DNA from: Nipponacmea schrenckii
Taxonomy: Eukaryota > Mollusca > Gastropoda > Lottiidae
Length of the DNA: 64,000 nucleotides
Reading direction: 5' to 3'
NCBI GenBank assembly: GCA_030562195.1
Contig: JAUJPP010000005.1
Location: forward strand, 20,013,106 to 20,077,105
The notes below the pieces were generated by a model. The model worked only from the letters and a program-made list of their open reading frames with translations, was not told the origin of the DNA and did no database searches. The position numbers were made by a program, and so were the translations under genes. Shown here one piece after another: positions 1-11,690 of this stretch (its first letter is position 1; each line of letters starts with the position of its first letter).

Positions 1-910
1 TACCTCAAATTTATATAAAGAGCACTAAATAACCTGGAGAGTTCAACTCAAGCTAGAAGCTTTGTTGTACTTATTTTGTAGGTTTTGCCTTTAAAGGGGC
101 CCAGGCTTGATTTGTTTCGGACAATCATCCGACAGCCTCAAACACATGAAATCTTTTGCTTAGCTAATCAGAAATAGTCTACAGAGCTTACCTTTGAAAT
201 TTGAGCCTTCAAATTCATGTGTATCCATAATTATCCGTGTTTGAAAAATCATAACGTCTTAAGAAATTACGAACGTTCCGCCATATTGGAAAACGGTTCA
301 TCTTGATAATCAAAGAGTTATCCTTCCCGTCGTACAATAGCAGTCATCTATATAAATAGACTACAATGCATTTTCAATTGTAGACTTTGTCAATAGGACA
401 CACAATTTTCAGACTGACTGGAGACCAGCCGCGTACAGCATGGAAAAAAAGTGAAATTTTTTGTTTGAGGTATATTTCAAGGTATTTTGCGATTTTCTTA
501 GAGCTTGAGTATTTCTGAGGACTGTTTAAATGTAACAAAGGCCCAAAACGACCCCTAAAAATCAAGCCTGGGCCCCTTTAACACAAATCATATCACTTCC
601 CTCATATTTATATAAAAAGCGCTAAATAACCTGGAAAGTTCAACTCAAGCTACAAGCATTGTTGTACTTATTTTGCAGTTTTTGCCCCTAACGCAAATCC
701 TATGACTTCCCTCAAATTTATATAAAAAGCGCTAAATAACCTGGAAAGTTCAACTCAAGCGACAAGCTGAGTTGTACTTATTTTGTAGTTTTTGCCCTTT
801 ACGCAAATCCTATGACTTCCCTCAAATTTATATAAAAAGCGCTAAATAACGAGAGAAATTCTAGTCAAGCGACAAGCTGAGTTGTAGTTGTTTGGTAGTT
901 TTTCCCCTCC
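1..910 (+). repeat. Tandem repeat of about 111 bp, interrupted by a MITE
   Basis: The phrase 'cctcaaatttatataaa(a)agcgctaaataacc' recurs near positions 4, 601, 711 and 822, each time followed by 'ttcaactcaagc' and 'gttgtacttattttg'. This gives about four copies of a 111-bp unit. The first copy is split by the inverted-repeat element at 95-577. No coding potential was seen. Confidence 0.85.
95..577. mobile_element. 483-bp MITE with TTAA target site
   Basis: The ends are perfect 19-bp inverted repeats: AGGGGCCCAGGCTTGATTT at 95-113 and its complement at 559-577. TTAA flanks both sides (91-94 and 578-581). The empty site can be inferred because the element interrupts a tandem repeat whose other copies run straight through this point. 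TTAA duplication is typical of piggyBac-type transposition. The interior has no transposase, so it is a non-autonomous element. The superfamily is inferred only from the target site. Confidence 0.8.
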
Positions 911-1414
911 ATGTAAATTCTATTGACCCATTGAATAGAGAGATGATTAATTCATGTCCAGTTTTTTGATAATGTCATGTTCTCGTCTCGTCTATGTCTT
1001 GTGATCATGTGATTATCACTAGTAGTTTTTTATGTAAGAGACTTTAAGTAATTTTTAACTTGATAGTGTTTTTATGACGTCTGTGTCCTTGTCCTTGATG
1101 GCCGTATTTTTCCCTGGAGATTTTTTCAGCTTGTAAACATGGGATAGCTTTTAAGTTGGTCAATCAGAATAAAATTTCTATTCAATAGAAGTGAAATAGT
1201 CTAGGCTTTTGATCTGAGTCTCCTTTTATAAAATTGCTACTGATTCCTTTCTGCCTTGTGTTCTATAATATTTGGGTTATGGTTCACATATTGTAGGTCT
1301 AAATTCAATTCAGTGTTTGACAAGCCTCTTTTTATGAAATTCATTTGGTATTAAAATAATCAAAAACCACAAGAATTTAAGTAGAAAAGTTTTTAGCTAT
1401 TAATGAAACAGTTG

Positions 1415-1660
1415 GGCAATTTTGGAGCTATGGTCTGACATGATTTGTAAATGCCATCAACAGTCTAGAACTATAATCAGACATGATAGGTAGATGTAGT
1501 CAAATCAACATTCAAGAGCTCTTGTCAGACATGACTGGTAAACACATTCCAATCAAGAGTCTTGAGCTGTAGTCAGACATGACTGGTCAATACATTCAAA
1601 TCAACAGTCTAGAACTCTCGTTTAACATGACTGGCAACTATATCCTAATCAACATCCCTG
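1415..1660 (+). repeat. Degenerate tandem repeat of about 67 bp, roughly 4 copies
   Basis: Units contain 'cagacatgactggtaaacacattc(c/a)aatca(a)(c/g)agtctagaact'. Four diverged copies follow one another. The flanking sequence (910-1414 and 1661-2260) is AT-rich and I see nothing recognisable in it. Confidence 0.6.
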
Positions 1661-2261
1661 ATTCAACATCTGAGACTAGTTGTTAATACGTTTGAGAATT
1701 CAATTTTGATATGAAAACTCATCCTTCACACTTGTCTTTTGTTTCGTGCATGGTTAGCTTTAAGGTCAATAGACTTGTCTGCCCTTTTCAGTCTACTAGC
1801 TTCTGTAATATCTTGCTAGCTTTTACCACAAGTGATTAAATGAGGTTTTCCGTGTTGACATTGTGCTGTACTCTCTTTGCTGGACATGAATTTAACAATA
1901 TTTCAGAAGATTATAAAAATTTCTATTCTCCAGGAAGCCAGACACTGTGAAAATACTTAAAATTGATTTTTATATTCAAATAAAATAATAATTATTTTTT
2001 GATGCTTTTTTTACTCTTTTGAAACGGCAAAATAAACTTATTCTTCATTATAATCTCTGTGAATGAGATAAACTTTGTTAAAATTGTCTTCACAACTCTA
2101 GAAAATTTGATTTTTAGTGTATTTATCTCTTGTAATTTAGAAGTTTGACTAAGAAGTTTTATGCTTTGTGTGACATTTCAAATCTTCATAAAAGAGTTTT
2201 ATAATCTTTATGTGCTTCATGAGCACTGATAGCTTTGATTTTCAACATTGCTCCATTACAT

Positions 2262-2850
2262 CTCTTTGAAAAGCTGTTTATTATATCCAAGGGTCTTTAG
2301 AGTTAACTCAAAAGCTGTTTATTATTTCAAAGGGTCTTTAGAGTTAACTCAAAATGCTTAATATATCAAATGGTCTTTAGAGTTAACTCAAAAGCCGCTT
2401 ATTATTTCAAAGGGTCTTTAGGGTTTACTCAAAAGCTGCTTATTATTGCAAAGGGTCTTTAGAGTTAACTCCAAAGCTGCTTATTATTTCAAAGGGTCTT
2501 TAGAGTTAACTCCAAAGCAGCTTATTATATCCAAGGGTCTTTAGAGTTATATGTAATTTAAAAGCTGCTTATTATATCCAAGGCTCTTTAGAGTTACATG
2601 TAAGTTAAAAGCTGCTTATTATATCCAAGGGTCTTTAGAGTTACATGTAATTTAAAAGCTGCTTATTATTTCAAAGGACTTTAGAGTTGACTCCAAAGCT
2701 GCTAATTATTTAAAAGGGTCTTTAGAGTTAACTCAAATGCTTAATATATCAAATTGTCTTTAGAGTTAACTCAAAAGCTGCTTATTATATCCAAGGGTCA
2801 TTAGAGTTAACTCAAAAGCTGCTTAATGTATCAAAGGGTATTTATAGTCC
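2262..2850 (+). repeat. Tandem array of about 41 bp, roughly 14 copies
   Basis: The unit is close to 'aaaagctgcttattatatccaagggtctttagagttaactc'. About 14 copies lie head to tail with point changes; some carry 'ttacatgtaatt' in place of 'ttaactc'. The array is non-coding and lies upstream of the first recognisable guanylyl cyclase exon. Confidence 0.9.
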
Positions 2851-3299
2851 CTTTTAGAGGCCAAAAGATTTTTGAAGAAGTTTATTAGTAATAGGTCTAA
2901 ATTATAACAAGAAACACACAGACATTATTATGGTATGACTCATTTCTTTTTTCCCCTTTCTAAAGGTTTTTCTAACTTCAATCATTCCTAAAAATTTTAC
3001 ATTGAAATAAAAAGATTTGAAATATGGCCATGGTCTTTTTCAACTCTCACCAAATAAATCTGTAAAAAAAAAGGAATTAAAACTGACAATGTCATTCAAA
3101 CAGTGTTTGTAATTTTATGTAAAAACATCTGTAATAACACCATTTCTGTGTGATTTGTCTGTGGAATCAGATCTGTGTTATTTTAACAGAAGATTTAGGT
3201 AGGAGATCAATGAAGATGACATGAGAAAATCCAAGTTTTGTTTGTACAGAAAATATTGTTCTTCTTGTCTGAGATCCTAATATAGTTACAAATAGAAAA

Positions 3300-3625
3300 A
3301 ATAAATCACTTCTTTGGTACATTTCCAATAACTTTTTTCTTGTTTCTTAAAAGATCCCCTTACAGTTGGAAACCAATAAGAGTAGGCTAATACTGACTGT
3401 TGTCCTAGCAACTTCCCCCCATTGTACACTGTATTTTAGGACAAAAACTCCATTTATTTTTATTTTATTTTCATTTGAATATGTTATAAATAGGAAAATA
3501 AATCACTTCTTTTGTATATTTCCAATTCTTGTGTCTTAAAGATCCCTCAACAGTTGGAAACCAGAAAGAGTAGGCTAATACTGACTGTTGTCCTAGCAAC
3601 TTCCCCCCATTGTACACTGTCTTTA
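3300..3625 (+). repeat. Two SINE fragments on a duplicated segment of about 187 bp
   Basis: The SINE middle/3' module ('aaagatccc..caacagttggaaa..agagtaggctaat..ctg..gtcctagcaa..ttccccccattg') occurs at about 3350-3432 and again at about 3535-3620. The sequence just before each ('aaataaatcacttctttggta(c/t)atttccaat') is also shared, so the SINE piece was duplicated with its flank. Both are in the SINE sense orientation. Confidence 0.7.
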
Positions 3626-3859
3626 TTGACCTTATCAGTTACAAATAGAAAAATAAATCCCGTCTTTGACTTTAACACTCCGGTCGAGTTTAGAACTCAA
3701 GTCCGACATTTTCAACGTATCCAAGCTAATGACTTCATGACGTAAAGAACCAACCTCTAACCAATGAGTTTTAGATACCAACAAGTTATGCAATTTGCAG
3801 TGCATGTATATTTATTTCTACTCTGTGTTTTTTTTCATGAAAGTGTTATTTTATTTCAG

Positions 3860-6800
3860 GATGTGTTAGAAAATGAACAGATTAAATTAGATTGGATGTT
3901 TAGATATTCCATCATGCAAGATATAGTTAGGGTAAGTCAAAAATACATACTTATTACAAAAAAAACTTCTAATTGATTGCAAATTTAGCAAAAATATCTT
4001 CAAGACAAGAAAGGAATAAATAGCAAAATTGGTCAGTGTGAAATATAAATATTAGTTATGTAGTTAGTACTGAAAGCCCTCATATTTTTGGAAACAGAAG
4101 CCAGAAGCATGGGTTATTATTTAAGAAGGATTCAAACAATGAGAGCCAATCATTTGGATTACACAATGGATTTGCCAAGAGAAATGCATGCTGGGTAAAA
4201 AGTAATATTTGAATAAATTTTACGATTTAGAAGTTAAATTTTTAATAAACTTATATTTCGGTTTTTTTTTTTCAGGGTATGACTTATCTTACTGGTACAG
4301 AAATAAAAAGTCACGGAAATTTAAAAAGTACCAACTGTGTAGTAGACAGTCGTTTTGTGGTAAAAATTACTGATTTTGGTTTACATTATCTACGAAATCA
4401 GGCAGAAGGGCCAGAAGAGGACACATTTGCTGCCTATAATCGTAAGTGAAATAAGTTTTTTTTTTCTCTGTTGTTTTCATGCATTCTTGGATAATATTTT
4501 ACTCATGTATGTTAAATTCCAAATGTGGATTTGTGAAAATCTTCATTATTTAGTTTACTTTAAGAAATCTCAAGTCATAAGTTTGACACCAAGGCCAGCT
4601 ATTTTCAATTTATAACAGACCTGACTGGCAAATGAAATCAAATGGGCAACTTTAATATCTTGTGTTCTCATGGATTCTTGTCTGACAGTTTTTTAGATTC
4701 TATTTACAAAAAAAATGTTTATCTACAGGTAAATTATGGACTGCCCCAGAACTTCTGAGAATGCACCATCGACCACCAGAGGGGACACATAAAGGAGACG
4801 TGTACAGCTTCGCTATAATTTGTCAAGAAATTGTTTATAGAATGGGAGTGTTTTATTTGGCTAATCTGGATCTTAGTCCACAAGGTAGGGAGTTTTTTTG
4901 TTATATGATTCTTAATGAAAACTAGGGCTTGTTTGATTCCATACTCTTACATGATTCAGGCTGGGTTTAGATGATGATTTATAGATGATACATTTTCAGA
5001 ACACCTGATTATATTCTAAGACTGGTTTTGTCAGCTCAACAGTTCCTTTCAAAGAGTCCACATTACTTATATCTTTAATTAGGTAATATATCCCTTTCAG
5101 AGAGTCCATAAGCTAATAATGATTATTTGGTAATAGTTTTGTCAACATAACATCCCTTTCAGAGAGTCCACATAGCTAATATTGTTTGTTTGTCATACTG
5201 GAACATTAATTTGACATTTCAGAGGTTTCACATAGTTAATAATGTTGATTTTATTATTCATAATTCTTTTTGGCTCTCTTGACTAAAATGTGTGAATGAT
5301 TAATGAACTTAATTTCATAAAAGCACATTTTGTAGAATTTTTTGAACTGATTTGTAAAAAGTCTTGTATGAATTTTATTTTGATTTTTTTTAACAAAGTT
5401 GTTACTGGTACCATATCATAAAAAGTAAACAAAGGAAGCTATCAGAATTTTCCGACTGACTTGAAGAGAAATAACGAAAATCCAATATTACGTTATGTCA
5501 TTACAAATAGCTTCCTGTTAATTGTCCTGGCCAATGAAATGTTAATATTTATTCTCAGTTCGGAAATGACCACGACTTATAACTCGTCAAGTGTTACGAC
5601 TTTCTACCAAGGGAGGTAATTCAGACTAATTGGATTGTTCGCTTCAATGGCTTAAAGTAATAGACTTGTCAGCTTTCAACACGATAGTGGAAACTTGATG
5701 ATTCTGTGTTTTTAGTCACATTAGGCTGGTTACATTACATTACATTTCATTCTCATTAACAGGGTGGACAATACATCTTGAATGTTGTTGTAATAACCAT
5801 GCCTGTATTGGCCTGTGCTTTCGTAATTTCAATTATATATAAGTTTACAACCACACTCACCTAAATTATTATTGGTTGTGTAGACTCCCTTAAAAAGAAA
5901 AGGCTAAATAATGACTTTATACTGTAAAAAGATTGTCAAGTTAATAAACATATAATACAAAATAATATTATTAGCTATGTGGACTCTCTGAAAGAGAATG
6001 CTGAGTCGAAAACCTTAATTAATACGAAAAAAATATAATTATTAGCTTTGTGGAGATGCGAGACTTTACAAATCTAAATGCCATATGAAGATTATTGGCA
6101 ATGTGGATTCTCTGAAATCTTTTCTCAAGAAAAACTTGCTGGATTAATTTTTGTTTATTTTCAGAAATTTTTGACAAGGTGAGAAATGGTATGAAGCCAT
6201 ATTTTAGACCTACTTTAGAAGAATTTGACTGTCCCTGTGATGAACTAGCTGGAGTTATCAGGAAATGTTGGGCAGAGGATCCCCTCGAAAGACCTGACTT
6301 TCCGGCACTTAAATCAATAATCAGGAAGTTGAATAAGTAAGTATGAGATTTAAAAAGATATTTTACAATATACTGTCTCAGCACAATATCTGCGTAAAAA
6401 AATCAGCAAGTGTGCATTGGTTTACGACGGCCCTACAACGACAAAATCGGGAATGATCAGGACATATCTGACGTATGATCGAAAAATGTCTTGCCGTGGC
6501 TTATCAGCTAGTGTGCAGGTCCCCCCAATAATTTGTTGTGACCAATAGAAATTCATGTGTATTATGTCATCACTTCAACATACATTGCAACCATGTTGTC
6601 TTCATACCCCGATTCCAGTAGATAGTGAGCGGAACGTCCACGACAAAGGCCGTTTGATTGCTTTTCCTCAGGATACACTGCCTTGCCCATATAGGCATGG
6701 TAAATCTTGAACGTCTCCAATATCTTCTGCTTAAAATGATTAGGAGATAAATTACAAGATTTCTTCTCTTCTGTCCCTGTAATATTGTTTTGTTTACTTA

Positions 6801-9775
6801 CACTTAAACCCAGCAACACATAGATGAAAAGACCTATACTGTGTTGATTACTTTTTAAACTTAAGGCAAAAAATGGATGAAAAACATGTCCAAACAACAC
6901 ATTAAGTCTTGGAAACATGGAATACAAACAAAAACGACTGGATAATAATTTACTTAAGATGATATTGTCCAGACGTAATTCTGTAATTGTGATACTTTAT
7001 TAACCATCTCAGATTTCCCATCATTCAGCTTTTTTGTCTAATTAAATTTTCTATCTCAAACTTAAACCTGTTTTAAAGCAACTAGCTACAATCCTTGTTT
7101 ATAGAAAACTTTGGTTTAATAATTTTTTATTGTGATAGCCAATCAGATTATGGCAACACTAAAATTAAGTTAAGAAATACAAAAGAAAGAAATACTTTAA
7201 TTTCATTGGATGAAAAGTATAGAATTAAAATTTGATTAGGGATTGACCAATCAGATGTTTGGAAAAACAAAATTCATTGCAGCTTAAGAATTATAGTAAT
7301 TTGATTACAAAATACTTAAAATCGATTCCAGAGATTGACCAATAAATTAACTGGAAACATAAATACATGTATATTTTAAATTTAGGAAGTCATACATAAC
7401 AATATGATTGGATCAATAATACTAAATTTAAAATTGATTGACCAATCAGGAACATAAGAACACTAAATTCACCTTGAGTTAAGTCTTAAGATTAACCAAT
7501 GGAATGTTGTGATTACAGAGATGGAGATAAAGGGAATATATTAGATAATCTTCTGTCTCGAATGGAACAGTACGCTAATAATCTGGAGGCACTGGTAGCA
7601 GAGCGTACCGCAGATTATCTGGAAGAAAAACGGAAAGCTGAAGATCTCCTTTATTCCATGTTACCTAAGTGAGTTTTTGTCTACTATTCTGGAGATACAG
7701 TATAGTTCCTTAATTCATATTTTGATATTGTTATATCTGCACTGTGAAATAGTGTCCTCAAAGGTTTAAAGAGCTTAAACATCTTTGTAAATCATATGCT
7801 AAAATATTTTTTGTCCACAGGGTGGTAGCAGGTCAGTTGATACGTGGTGAATCAGTGGCTGCTGAATCGTTTGAAAGTGTCACCATCTACTTCTCTGATA
7901 TCTGTGGATTCACAGCTCTTTCTGCTGCCAGTACACCAATGCAGGTATGTCCTTGACATTTGACTTTGACCTTGGCAGAAGATCACAAGCTTCTCTTATA
8001 AGTCTGCCAAAGAGATGAAAGAGAGTTTTCTTTACCTGATTAGGCTGATGGAGAAAGCAATGCCTTGTAGTGTGCAATGAGGAAAATTTTAACATTCGTT
8101 GTGCATGACTTTCTTTGTCAGAAGAACAAGTGCTACAAGTATCACTTTTGATGTTTCCTGTTTTGAGTGTGTCCTTCCCCCCTACCAAATCACCCCTTTT
8201 CCCACCCCTCCAATTTATGCTGTTTTTTTAATTCCAGGTGATAGACCTACTGAATGATCTCTATACAACATTTGATTCTATAATTGAACATTTTGATGTT
8301 TATAAGGTAACTCAATCTTTTCCCCTATCAGGGAATTTCCAAGGTGGATCAGGAAATTTGAAAGTTGGGGAGGGGAGAGCTGGGACTTTAACATATATGT
8401 ACCTTCTACATCCGAATTCAAGCCATGATGTTGCATCTAGTGTTCTTCGTTCTTGAGACAAATTTCAATTTGTTAAATCATCATTTAACTTAGAATCATT
8501 TGGCGCCAGAACATTTGCATATGCTGCTGCTTATAATGGAACTCCCTTAATATGTCCATTAGATCAAGTCCAATTTAGAAAGATTTTAAATCCAAATTGA
8601 AAACATATTTTATTGCTTGTTACAATTATAATTATTGTGTTTATATGCAGCTGACATTTTGTCAGCATGTTGAGTAGTCTCCATTTTGAGCGCTTTAGAA
8701 GTACAATTATAAAGATAGAACTTTTGCATTTTTAGCCCAGTTTCCCCCTCTCAGTTGGGCTAAATGGAAAAAATTGTTTAGTTTCAGAGGCTAGGATCTC
8801 AGATGTTTTTCGGCCAAGTTTTTACACCATATTTTGTCATTTTTTCAGGTGGAAACAATTGGTGATGCTTACATGGTAGTTTCAGGCCTTCCAGTGAGGA
8901 ACGGAAACTTACATGCTCGCGAGATAGCGCGAATGTCTCTAGCACTATTAAATGCAGTATTGTCTTTCAAAATACGTCATCGACCTAACGAACAGTTAAA
9001 ACTACGTATTGGAATACATACGGGGTATGTGGTAGCTGGTGTGGTAGGTTTAAAGATGCCACGATACTGTTTATTCGGTGACACAGTCAATACTTCTTCA
9101 AGAATGGAATCAAACGGTCTACGTGAGTTTTTTTTTATGATACATTTATTTGTTTATGGTTAATATATGCAGTCATTGCTTTCATTGCAGACGAACTAGT
9201 TTCGAGTTTGATAAGTGTCAGCCAGTGACTGTTTAGTGGAAATGAACAGAGGCTTCTTGTGCAGTAGAAATCCAGCCCACCCAGCTGTAAATGGGTACAG
9301 ATAATCCAGGAAAATCAATGCCAAGAGGTTTTGGCAAGGACCAGCTGGTAGAAAGGATCCTTATCACAGCGGACATGTAAACTTAAGTTGTTTCTTTCTT
9401 TCTTTATTCACTTCATAACATTATGTTTATTTTCAGCTTTAAGAATCCATGTTAGTCCTCAAACAAGAGAAGTTTTAAATGATTTTGGTACTTTTGATTT
9501 AGAATTAAGAGGCGAGGTTGAAATGAAGGTTGGTTCTCACATGTTCTCACTTATCTATTATGATATTATTAATAAAGGGATACAGTCATTGAAATATTTG
9601 CTTTTCCAGTTGAAACCTCTGTCTTATTTTAGTGCTGCTTCAATATATCAGTGGATCGATATTTATCTTTGAAATGTTTCAGGGCAAGGGTAAAGTGACT
9701 ACGTATTGGTTGAACGGGGAAAGAGATTCCAATATACCCGATATTAAATTATTCAACGCAAATCGTGCTTCGTGA
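3860..9775 (+). CDS. Receptor-type guanylyl cyclase, natriuretic-peptide-receptor-like (3' part)
   Basis: Ten exons, all with AG/GT boundaries and joining in frame, encode the last 455 residues: 3860-3931, 4276-4441, 4729-4884, 6165-6336, 7519-7668, 7821-7944, 8238-8306, 8849-9122, 9437-9528, 9683-9775. The order is second half of the kinase-homology domain, dimerisation coiled coil, class III cyclase domain. The pseudokinase loop reads HGNLKSTNC, with Asn in place of the catalytic Asp, as in NPR-A/B. The hinge has [18 protein letters not shown]. Cyclase residues are visible: metal-binding Asp in [10 protein letters not shown], Glu in [13 protein letters not shown], and Cys in [15 protein letters not shown], the last two specifying GTP. 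It would make cGMP at the plasma membrane. The extracellular ligand-binding part, membrane segment and ATP-loop half of the pseudokinase were not found in 1-3859 and probably lie left of the window. The tail after [19 protein letters not shown] is short. Family call is secure; the ligand is unknown. Confidence 0.95.
5045..6118. mobile_element. Foldback-like element with repetitive inverted arms
   Basis: Four direct copies of a motif near 'ccctttcagagagtccacatagctaataat' start near 5045, 5092, 5154 and 5213. Four copies of its reverse complement lie near 5866, 5967, 6037 and 6091. The two arms enclose about 620 bp of non-coding sequence. The whole block sits inside the intron between exons ending at 4884 and starting at 6165. 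Isolated arm pieces recur near 23380, 26482-26632 and 31596. Repetitive long inverted ends resemble foldback-type elements; no transposase is seen. Confidence 0.65.
7060..7510 (+). repeat. Degenerate repeat of about 95 bp in an intron
   Basis: 'gattgaccaatcag' followed by 'acactaaaatt..agttaagaaat' recurs about five times with strong divergence. Similar sequence occurs at 44590-44730 in a caspase intron, so it is a dispersed family rather than a purely local array. No ends could be defined. Confidence 0.4.
9220..9375 (+). repeat. Possible dispersed repeat fragment
   Basis: The segment with 'ccagcccacccagctgtaaatgggtac' followed by 'gccaagaggttttggcaaggaccagctggtag' shares the phrases 'gccaagagttttgg' and 'accagct(g/a)gt' with 20740-20770. 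It looks like a piece of an interspersed repeat in the intron before the penultimate cyclase exon. The family was not identified. Confidence 0.3.
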
Positions 9776-11690
9776 CCCATTCGTGACCTCTCAACTTAAT
9801 CAAAGACTTGTCAAGAAGCACTGAAACTCGCAAAAACCAATGCAGATCTTTCAGATTGCTGGATTTTGGACAGATTTGCAGTCCGTTTTGAAGCATCCAT
9901 GTTTTTGACTGGTAAATGGTCTATATTTTGAAGATCCCGCCATGTCAGCCTCTTTGAATTGCTCAATGGAGACTCTTTTTACATATTATAATCATTTGAA
10001 AGTTCACTTTTGGAAAATTATTCACTGTGAGATCAAAATGGATTTGGAAAACCTCATTATCAGACTTATCAATTCCATTGATGGATTGGATGTTTCCGTG
10101 ACCATAGAGGTTGGAAAAAAAATATCCATTGCAAATTTTTACCAAGAGTATTTTATGTGCTACATATCGTCAGGAAGTGCTTCAATGATTTGAATTTGAA
10201 TGGATTATTGCTTGGATTTTTGGATTTCTCTTTGAGGAATTTCCAGATAATGTATAAGGATTGTTTCTCACAGAAAATGTTTTTAGTTTGAGCAATTTCA
10301 AAGTCTGTTTGTTAATGTTCTGTTGGATTATCCTATGAATGTGAACAAAAGATTTTACGTTCATAGCTGAACGTCCCATGTATGACAAACTTGGACTTGA
10401 TATGAACGCAACATATGTGTTATGTTTTTGCAACATTTTGAAACCAGTGTATGGGAAGGAAACCAAACTCTTCAATTTAAGGCCTTTTTATGCCAAATTA
10501 TTTATTTATTTATTTGACTTGTTGTGTTTTGTATATAAAGTGATTTAAGTTGGTCAAAGATAGTGATGCACATGCAGAGTTGATACCAAACATAAACCAG
10601 AACAGTCCACTTAATTTTGAGGTAGTTTAAGTAGTTATGAACACAACTGTGGTCTGATTTGTGTTTTTCAGTTGTTATTTATTATATTTAAAACAAAATT
10701 GAATGTTCTGATATATTATGTTATGAACTGTCCCTGCATGTGCATACATAATCTTGAACTACTTTTTATAAAGAAACTGTTATTATGTCTAAATTATTTA
10801 ATATTATGGGATAGATTAATAGAAAAGGGCTGACATTTATAAAGAAAATCTAAATTCCAACCCATGGCACATAAATGCCCAACAGATTTATGAGGAAGAT
10901 ACACAATTCACTGGATAGAAGATTTTATCAGTGGTGCCGATGTGTAAGGTTGAAATTGGTGAGGTACAGTGTCTTGTGAGGTATAGGTTGCCAGATTATT
11001 ATTTATATGTAAAGTAGAAATAAAGACACCAGGTACAGCCGGATTATCAATACTGAAGACATCTCAGTATTTGTATCATTCAAAACACTTCGTTTTTCTC
11101 ATGCTCAACTGGAAGTGCACTATTGGTGAAAGTAGGTTTTAAATCCGCAATTGTAACTTGGACAATAATATTAAATTACTGTTGATGTTTGATGATCAAA
11201 TTTTTTTGTTTAGATGTATTACAATAAGTTCAGAAAGTTTAAGTTCTAATTATGATGAATATTACCAAACATTCATGGCCTTGAAGTACAGTTTACAGTT
11301 GTATACTTGTTGAATAGTACTTAGTGTATTAAGTTTGTGACATCAACATAACATCGTTTAAACAATGTCCAGTTGGGAAAAAAAATAAATGAACAGCCCT
11401 GTCCTGTACAGTATAGAACATGGGTTTATCAGTTTAATAGAGAAAAGAACAATTGTCTGATTATATTTAGTTGTATTTTTTCTGTATCAATAATCCTGCC
11501 GCGTACACCACCAGGCACTGTACCTCTTCTGATATTTTTTAGTAAATGTATTGAGAATAGTTCCCAGGGTTTTAAAAAACTGCTGTATATAAAAACTGCT
11601 AGTAATTACTAATTATCGTTTAAAACCTTGTTGTTATAACTCATACACTTTTTATTTTTGTTTTTAACAGGTTGACTTGTAATAAATATT
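9776..11690 (+). other. Probable 3' UTR and flank of the guanylyl cyclase gene
   Basis: No exon of another gene was found. A (TTTA)n run lies at 10495-10518. One copy of the hairpin-related dispersed element is at about 10590-10660. An AATAAA at 11019-11024 is a plausible polyadenylation signal, which would give a 3' UTR of about 1.25 kb. The signal choice is inference. Confidence 0.4.

Noticed and set aside
6019..6384. 121-codon minus-strand frame
   Set aside because: It is the shadow of the cyclase exon 6165-6336 plus foldback arm sequence.
6562..6927. 121-codon minus-strand frame in a cyclase intron
   Set aside because: No recognisable domain, intronic position, composition typical of its surroundings.
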